NCBI RefSeq assembly: GCF_030867095.1
Contig: NC_081831.1
Location: forward strand, 66,664,716 to 66,728,715
Direction: 5' to 3'
Length of the DNA stretch: 64,000 nt
Source: Alligator mississippiensis
Taxonomy: Eukaryota > Chordata > Crocodylia > Alligatoridae
In this document: piece after piece, positions 58,250 to 64,000 of the stretch
Layout: the number at the start of each line of letters is the position of its first letter
How positions within the stretch are numbered: position 1 is the first letter of the stretch
Notes under the pieces: generated by a model
Seen by the model: the letters and a program-made list of their open reading frames with translations, nothing else
Databases searched by the model: none
What the model was told of the DNA's origin: nothing
Made by a program: the position numbers and the translations under genes

Positions 58250-58625
58250 CATTCAGGGAGGAAACGGAGGCACAGAGCACTTGACTCGCTCACTGTGGCA
58301 GAACCAGGAGCAACCCCCGCACCTCCTTGGTTCCAATTCAAAGCCCTCTCCACTAGAGCAGAGGTTCCCAGCCACCAGGCTATGGCCCAGTACTGGGCCA
58401 CAAAGGGTTGGCTGCTGTGTCATGGCACGAGTCCCCCGCTCAGACCCCCATCTGTCCACCTGGACAAGCAGCTTCCACCACCAGCAGTCATATGTGGGGT
58501 TAAAGCTGGGTGGTGGGACAGCCTCCGGAGGGAGGCAGCTGGCTCCGTGCACCCCGTCTCGCTCCAATGCCGGTCCGCAGTATAAAAAAGGTTGCAAACC
58601 ACTGCGCTAGAGCACAGCCTTGCCC
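58250..58625 (-). repeat. MIR SINE, split by a hAT insertion
   Basis: On the + strand 'gaaacggaggcacagagcac' then 'ctcactgtggcagaaccagg', 'ccttggttccaattcaaagc' and 'cctctccactagagc' is the complement of MIR from core to tRNA-like head. It continues after the hAT (58605 onward, 'cgctagagcacagcc'). Confidence 0.75.
58359..58604. mobile_element. Small hAT element nested in a MIR
   Basis: The 246-bp element has ends CAGAGGTTCCCAGCC and, inverted, CAGTGGTTTGCAACC. The 8-bp duplication is cactagag (58351-58358) and cgctagag (58605-58612), one mismatch. Internal 'ggcccagtactgggcc' is palindromic. Non-coding. Confidence 0.9.
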
Positions 58626-58969
58626 TTGACAAAAAATATTGAGGCTAAATGCTGTTTGCATTGAAGCCAATGAGAAAACTCCCTTTGAGGAGCCAGGAGC
58701 ACCTGTCTGATGCTTTTTCTAGAATTTCAAATAGTTTAATTTGCAACATACAGTTTCACTGGATTCTCCTCTCCCATCAGTAGAAATCAGGAGTGAGGTC
58801 ACTTAGGTCACATGGAGTTTTAGTGACAAAAAGCCAGCACTGGAGCAAAAATGATAGGGGGACTGCAGCTGTTTCCTGGGCATCAGTTCTGAGACAAACA
58901 AAATAAGCAAAAGTAATCATCAGTCAGAGGTTCAGCTGTCTTGTTGCTTTTCACTGTGCAGTAAACCAA

Positions 58970-59465
58970 AGACAGTATCCAAAGGATGTAGACAGTTTGG
59001 AAAGAGTTCAGCGCAGAGCAACACAAATGCCCAGGGGCCAGGGAGACAAGACTTATGAAGAACGGCTGAAAGATCTAGGCTTATTTAGCCTGGAGAAGAG
59101 AAGACTGAAGGGGGATTTGATAACAGTCTTCAAATACCTGAAAGGCAATTATAGAGAAGATGGAGATTTTTTCTGTGGCCACAGGGAAAAGTACTAGGAG
59201 CAGGGTCCTCAAGCTGCAACAGGGGAAATTTTGTTTGGAGATTAGGAGGAACTTTCTGACTCTGAGGGTGGTCAAGCACTGGAACAAGTTGCCTAGAGAA
59301 GTTGTGGAATCTCCATCCTTGGAAACTTTCAAAAGCAGGTTAGGCAGACACTTTGCTGGGGTGGTTTAGTCAGGAAAAATCCTGCCTTTGGCAAGGGGCT
59401 GGACTATGCAACCCTGTGAGATCCGTTCCAGCCCTATTGTAGCCTTATGATCCTACAGTTCTTTG
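58970..59465 (+). mobile_element. CR1 LINE 3' end
   Basis: ORF2 C-terminus and 3' UTR. Two overlapping frames (58997-59197 and 59160-59369) carry [20 protein letters not shown] and RRNFLTLRVVKHWNKLPREV respectively, so a frameshift lies near 59170-59190. The 3' UTR ends 'ctattgtagccttatgatcc' at about 59435-59455. Strongly 5'-truncated. Confidence 0.9.
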
Positions 59466-59990
59466 TGTGACCTCCTAAGCAATAAACAGGTTTTCTGAAA
59501 CCTGATAGCTGAAATCTTAGCTGGATATTAACCTCTACAAGCTTCTAAATTAAAAGTTGCGTGTATAGAAACAACTTCCAGACATAGGAATAAGGCTTTG
59601 AACACTGTGTTCTCAGCAAGATGTGTATTAGCCAAGAGTCTAGTGCAGGGGCCAGACAGAAAATAAAAGGAGATAGTACTCTTCCTGCAGCCACCTATGA
59701 AATGAGAGCTGACCAAGCAAGTTGCTAAAATGAAATGCCACTCACAGCGGCTTGTGTGGCTTTTGACATTTTGTAAAGGTGTATCCTCTCAGGGCTCACC
59801 ATGGGCTTGCAAGCGCTGGGCACTGACAGACGTGCAGCTCCATGGTCTAACTCATGGTACTTCACAGAAGGCACTATGAGTTACACTGACCCTCCTGACC
59901 TAAAAGATGTTCACTGTTGTGTTGGGAGGGTGGGGGATAGAGCTTCATTTTGGAGCTGATCCATCTGAGGAGCTGCATGTCTGCAGCTTC
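59466..59990. other. No gene recognised
   Basis: Nothing recognised. Confidence 0.4.
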
Positions 59991-60270
59991 TCTCCCCTAG
60001 CCCTGCCCTCCCTTCCCAGATCTGATGCTGTCTGCATGATGGGAGAGGGGAGAAGGGAGGGGAGGGAGTTCAGGCTGGGGTTTGCCCAGCCTGTGCTGGA
60101 GTAGGAGCAGGTGGATTAGAGCTTCCCTGAGGCAGGGGAGTTCCAATCCGCTCCTCCCTGTCCAACGCAGACTGGGCAAGCCACATCCTGAGATCCCTCT
60201 CCTCCCTTCTCCCCCTTCCCATTGTGCAGACAGCACTAGGGGCAGAGCTGGGCTAACATAGCCCAGCCCC
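59991..60270. repeat. Foldback (long inverted repeat)
   Basis: The left arm (about 60000-60125) and right arm (about 60125-60250) are imperfect complements. 'gatgctgtctgcatgatggg' and 'gagaagggaggggaggga' on the left answer 'cccattgtgcagacagcact' and 'tccctctcctcccttctccc' on the right. The centre lies near 60128. Probably a small foldback transposon; terminal duplications were not identified. Confidence 0.7.
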
Positions 60271-60721
60271 AATCAGACAGAAGTTAATGCAGGCGCTCTG
60301 CTTCAGAGCATTTTCATTTGAAACCTCATGTAAAGAGAGTTAATTTGTCAAGTAATCAGACACTTTTAAAGTACTCTGCAGCCATGCACTTTTGTCAGGG
60401 CATAGCTGTCACCATCTGCCTTCTTTTGTGCTTGAGGAATTGAATAGTTAACAATGTTAATAGCTAAATTAGCCTCATTGCATTGGACTTGCTGAAATGA
60501 ACTTATGACAGTTTTGAGGGTTACATCACAACCATAAATAGCTAGACACTTACATTTCACATGAAAAGTGATATGAGAAAAAATATAGTGTCTTCAGAGA
60601 CATGCTATTAGTGCGTATTAACCAGCTATTTATGAGCACTGGGCAAATGAAAACTTCACTAGGGAAGCTTTACTATCCTCTGCCGTTGCACATATGGGGT
60701 TCACGTGTCCAAGAGAATAAG
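60271..60721. other. No gene recognised
   Basis: AT-rich, nothing recognised. Confidence 0.4.
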
Positions 60722-60921
60722 GATGGTTCAATGGTTAAGGTATTCACCAGGAGCTTGGGAGAAGTGGTGAAGAATTCTCTGCTTCTTTACCAACTTCCTG
60801 ACCAACCTTGGTCAAGTCATTTAATCTGTTTGTACCTTACTTTGCCAGTCAGGAAGATGGGAGTGATAGTGCTTCCCATCACATAGGTTCACTGTGAGAT
60901 TACTATGTTGTGTTAAAGACA
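60722..60921 (+). repeat. MIR SINE, nearly complete
   Basis: The tRNA-like head ('ggttcaatggttaaggtatt'), body ('ccttggtcaagtcatttaat', 'ctgtttgtaccttactttgc', 'aggaagatgggagtgatagt') and tail ('cacataggttcactgtgaga') are in the canonical order of a MIR element. Confidence 0.8.
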
Positions 60922-62041
60922 GAGTTCTCAGGACATCTACAAAGACCAGGGCTGTGGTAGAAGCATCTGCAGGACCAGGCCTTTAATACTGATAAAGATC
61001 CAATATGTTACATGATGTCATCATAGAAAAGGAGAGAAATGTGGGAATAGACCCCAGCTGGTCATGTCCAAGTTGTCTGTGTTTCTGCAGACACAGGTTT
61101 AGTCAGATTTAGGCAATGTTGGATAGAGTTCTCTCACTGGAGTTGCCCATGTTGCTTGTGGTTGATTTAAAGGACTCTTGAAGTGAGAGTCACCACTGGT
61201 CCTTTTGATTTTGTCAGGCATGTCTATAAATGTACTTAATCCCTGGCAAAGGTGGTGTAAAATTGACATCTGTTTTCTCTTAATAAATCGAGTGGGTTCT
61301 CTATTGAAACATGTAAACGAGGTGTAAAGTATCAAGCAAGTTAATAGATGTAAGAAAAAAATGCCCCAGTAAAAAATCTGTAATGACACGAGGGCAATAT
61401 AACTCACTGGCAGGCCCAACAATGACATATATATGAAGTAGTTAGACAAATTGGCTGCACATGCAGGTGCACCTAAGAAGCTATGCTCCTCCTCGTGTGG
61501 CTTATGCAGGGCCAGGCCACAAAGGCTCCCTCCATTCCCAGGGACTGCTCAAAGAAGGTGGTGCCGCAGGTTGCCGTATGAGTCTGGCATATCCACGTGA
61601 AGCACAGCCAGCATTGCCAGCTTCCAGGGTTCAGTCATGAGCCAACCACCCTGAGATCTTGAATTTGCCTCAAAAATCATATGTTTTTAAAGAAAAGAAT
61701 TGGAGGTTCTTTTTATTTGCCATTTGGTTTCTGAGCCACTGTAGTTGCCTTGAGTCACAACGTCCACCTTGCCTTCACAACTAGAAAGATAGCTTTCTTT
61801 TGGCTAGGATTATAATTATTTGAGTCCAGGAGCTAGGGCTTAAAGAGAAACACCAAATGTTGCCAGATTCACAGCAAATATGGAAGAACTGACATCACTG
61901 TCACTTGCACTATCCTAATGGTTGTGCAAAGTAAGTATCTTGTGAGCAGGGGGTAGTCCAGGATGAACTGAAATATTTCCTGGTGCTTTCCTCAAGGGGT
62001 GGGGTGATTCACTCAGCCCTTTCGGTCAAACTCAGCCATAG
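60922..62041. other. No gene recognised
   Basis: A moderately GC-rich patch (61450-61640) has no identifiable ends. No exon was recognised. Confidence 0.4.
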
Positions 62042-62049
62042 CTATACAG

Positions 62050-63121
62050 CAGGAGTGTCCAACCTTTTTGAATGTGGGGCCAGATCATGAACTTTTTAAT
62101 CACCCAGTGGGTCGGCGAACCATATTCAAAGACCTCACAGGAAGTGGTATCACATCAGGAAGTGATGTCACGTGACCTTTGACACCAATGAAGTTGTAGG
62201 AAGTGACAATGAAATGGGTCTGGAAATGTGGTTTAAAATCCAAAATAAAAACAATAGAAAGCAACAATGAAATAATACCAAACACTTGACTAAAATAAAC
62301 ACTTTCGCTTCTACTCACTTCTCAATGAATGGAAGAAGCATAATGCAGGCTTGCCCTGGGACATGTGGGCATACAGCACCAGGTAGAGGAAGCCATGAAG
62401 GAGCAACCAGATGTTGGCCTCCAGCAGCAGCAGCAGCGAGGAGGAGGAGAAGCAACGCCTAAGGACGCTGCCTGGCTCCATCATGAATGAGGAGCCCAGT
62501 CTTCACACATGGCCATGCGTGCACAGCCCACCTCCCTTCTCACCCCCGGCTCCCATGGAGGAGGAAGGTGCGAGTGTGACCTTGTGCTTCCTCCTCACAA
62601 GCGCACGCATGTGTGTGGCACCCCCACGCAGGCTCCTCAGCATCCCGCCCAGCAAAATGGCCCCACTGACAGCCCGGCAGCCATGTTTCACGCTCGTGCA
62701 CTCATCCCCGCACTGGACCACACTGCTCTGCCCTGTGCTGCCCCTTCCCCGCCGATGCAGTGCAGACCGCCCCTGGCGTGGGGCTTAAAGAAGCCACATG
62801 ATGGGTGCCAGGGGGCAGGGGGGGGCCCTTGGCCCAGGCCCTGGGACCCACCTGATGCGAGCTCACCCACCCCAGCGTCCTTGGCTGTGGTTGAGAGAGC
62901 TAAGAGGGGCCCTGCTCCCCCCGGGGAGAGGGTCAGCAGTTACCGGGCAGCCAATTGCCTCGTAGTCCGTCGGTCACCTGCTAAGTGGCTGGGGGAGAGA
63001 CAAGGGGTGGGAACGAAAGTAAACAATGTTTACTTTCATTTCCTGTCACAGCACCTCGGGCCTCAGAAAATGGCTTGGTGGGCCACACGGTGGCCTGTGG
63101 GCCATATGTTGGACAAGCCAG
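62050..63121. mobile_element. Non-autonomous hAT element, 1.07 kb
   Basis: The left end is CAGGAGTGTCCAACCTTTTT and the inverted right end is CTGGCTTGTCCAACATATGG. The 8-bp duplication is ctatacag (62042-62049) and ctatatag (63122-63129), one mismatch. Subterminal 'ggccacac' and 'gtgggccatatg' words are typical of the tGTCCAAC-end hAT group. The GC-rich middle (62400-62960) contains a CAG/GAG triplet run (about 62418-62450) and open frames without domains. Longer than the other hATs here but still lacking a transposase. Confidence 0.85.
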
Positions 63122-63129
63122 CTATATAG

Positions 63130-63683
63130 TATGGTTTGCCCCAAACCTTAAGACCCACGTGTTTCAGGGCCACTGAGCACTGGTAGACAGTCTGCTCAAT
63201 TGACAGAAATCAGTATCTGTACTGTAAGGAACAATCCTGCCTTGGCAGGGAGATGAAGTGGATGATCTCTTAGGGTTTTTTCTATTCCTGATTATAATAG
63301 TTCTGTGCAGATTCCCAGGAAAGACAAGTGCCGCTGAAAGAGTACAGATAGACAGCCAGAGACAATAACAAGCCAGGAACAAAGGCTTTCAGCAGGTAAA
63401 TGTTTGTTTGGGTAAATTAGGCAATTAGTCACATTCCTCCTTTGCAGGTTCAGTGCTCACTATTCCTTTCATGTGCAATAAATCACAGTTTTGAAGAATG
63501 TCTGACATGACTCTGACCTACATTTTCTGTAAAAGCCAAGGAAACATAAACCAGCTCTTCAAAGCAGTGCTCAGGGAAAACAAGAACAGTGCATTAAAAC
63601 TGTAAGTGCGCAGGGGCAGGCAGGCTTATAGAAGCTGCATAGACTAGATCTTGACATACAGGCTCTGTCTCCGTGGTCAGAGG
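63130..63683. other. No gene recognised
   Basis: Nothing recognised. Confidence 0.4.
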
Positions 63684-64000
63684 CTGTGGCTAGGGACAGA
63701 AATAATACACAAACTGAAGCAGTTTCTGATCCCTTATACCAAATATGTAACATGACAGGGCTAGGGATAGAATTTACACATAACCCAGTATAAGTGATCA
63801 GAAACTGGTTCAAATCTGTAACACAACAGAAGTTCAGTGCACATAAACTGCTTTCAAAATGGCCAAAGCTGGATTAAGATAAAGTTGGATGGATGTAGTA
63901 TCAGACTTAACTGATTTAGGCTAAAGCAGTCTATTGAACTTATGTACCAGATTCAAGATTCAAGTTAATTCACAGCTCCCCAGCATCCCAAGATGCTTTA
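63684..64000. mobile_element. Copy of the 30.1-kb inverted-repeat family, cut by the window edge
   Basis: From 63757 the sequence (CAGGGCTAGGGATAGAATTT, then 'agtgatcagaaactggttca', 'cagtgcacataaactgc', 'atcagacttaactgattt') parallels the complement of 31053-30850, so the element enters in the opposite orientation. A second, shorter start of the same terminal motif lies just before it (63684 onward, 'tggctagggacagaaataat'), suggesting two nested or tandem ends. Confidence 0.75.

Noticed and set aside
62509..63129. 206-codon + strand frame
   Set aside because: Falls within the 62050-63121 hAT, ends in its terminal repeat and has no recognisable domain.
1..64000. CRISPR arrays, operons, bacterial promoters or terminators
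   Set aside because: Sequence is vertebrate in character; the tandem arrays present lack unique spacers and belong to transposons.

Overview
This is a gene-poor window of vertebrate nuclear DNA, most likely from a reptile and by preference a crocodilian. There are no bacterial-style operons, CpG dinucleotides are scarce outside one island, and the recognisable sequence is almost entirely transposons. The repeat mixture is CR1 LINEs of different ages, MIR and other tRNA-derived SINEs, L2-like tails, many small non-autonomous hAT elements and a Chompy-like MITE with GGGCACATCTACAC-type ends. That mixture fits an archosaur or turtle genome. The crocodilian preference is inference from repeat flavour and was not tested by a search. 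No complete protein-coding host gene is visible.

Layout. 0-5 kb holds two small hAT elements and, between them, a 2.0 kb foldback element (1607-3619) with a perfect 8-bp target-site duplication. 5-11 kb holds a GC-rich hAT-type element (5700-6519), an inverted-terminal element containing a large hairpin (7605-8471) and a 434-bp hAT (10077-10510). 11-18 kb holds ancient repeat tails, two old CR1 fragments and three copies of one MITE family (12.26, 13.76 and 15.55 kb). 18-24 kb is largely featureless apart from a MIR tail and a 5S rRNA-derived pseudogene at 23.57 kb. A CR1 tail at 24.4 kb precedes the only CpG island (about 25.05-25.85 kb), the one credible promoter and first exon, with a strong splice donor at 25722/25723 on the + strand.

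27-41 kb holds a MIR, a 945-bp inverted-repeat element (30109-31053), two TA-flanked elements (32.9 and 34.2 kb), a tRNA-SINE split by a hAT (34.7-35.2 kb) and a 1.66-kb element with a perfect 8-bp duplication (38946-40609). 44.3-46.4 kb is a 5'-truncated CR1 (+). 49.4-53.7 kb is a nearly full-length CR1 (-) with ORF1 and ORF2, both broken. 54.2-56.7 kb holds a hAT carrying a degenerate C2H2 zinc-finger segment, then a decayed Ty3/gypsy gag-protease-RT remnant interrupted by a related hAT. 58-64 kb holds a MIR split by a hAT, a CR1 tail, a foldback, a MIR, a 1.07-kb hAT and the start of a second copy of the 30.1-kb family.

Nothing here looks like an undescribed enzymatic system. The more interesting signals are the foldback with mirrored tandem arrays, the zinc-finger segment inside hAT ends, the consistent NNNTANNN target sites of the small hATs, the nested insertions that allow relative dating, and the orphan CpG-island exon.
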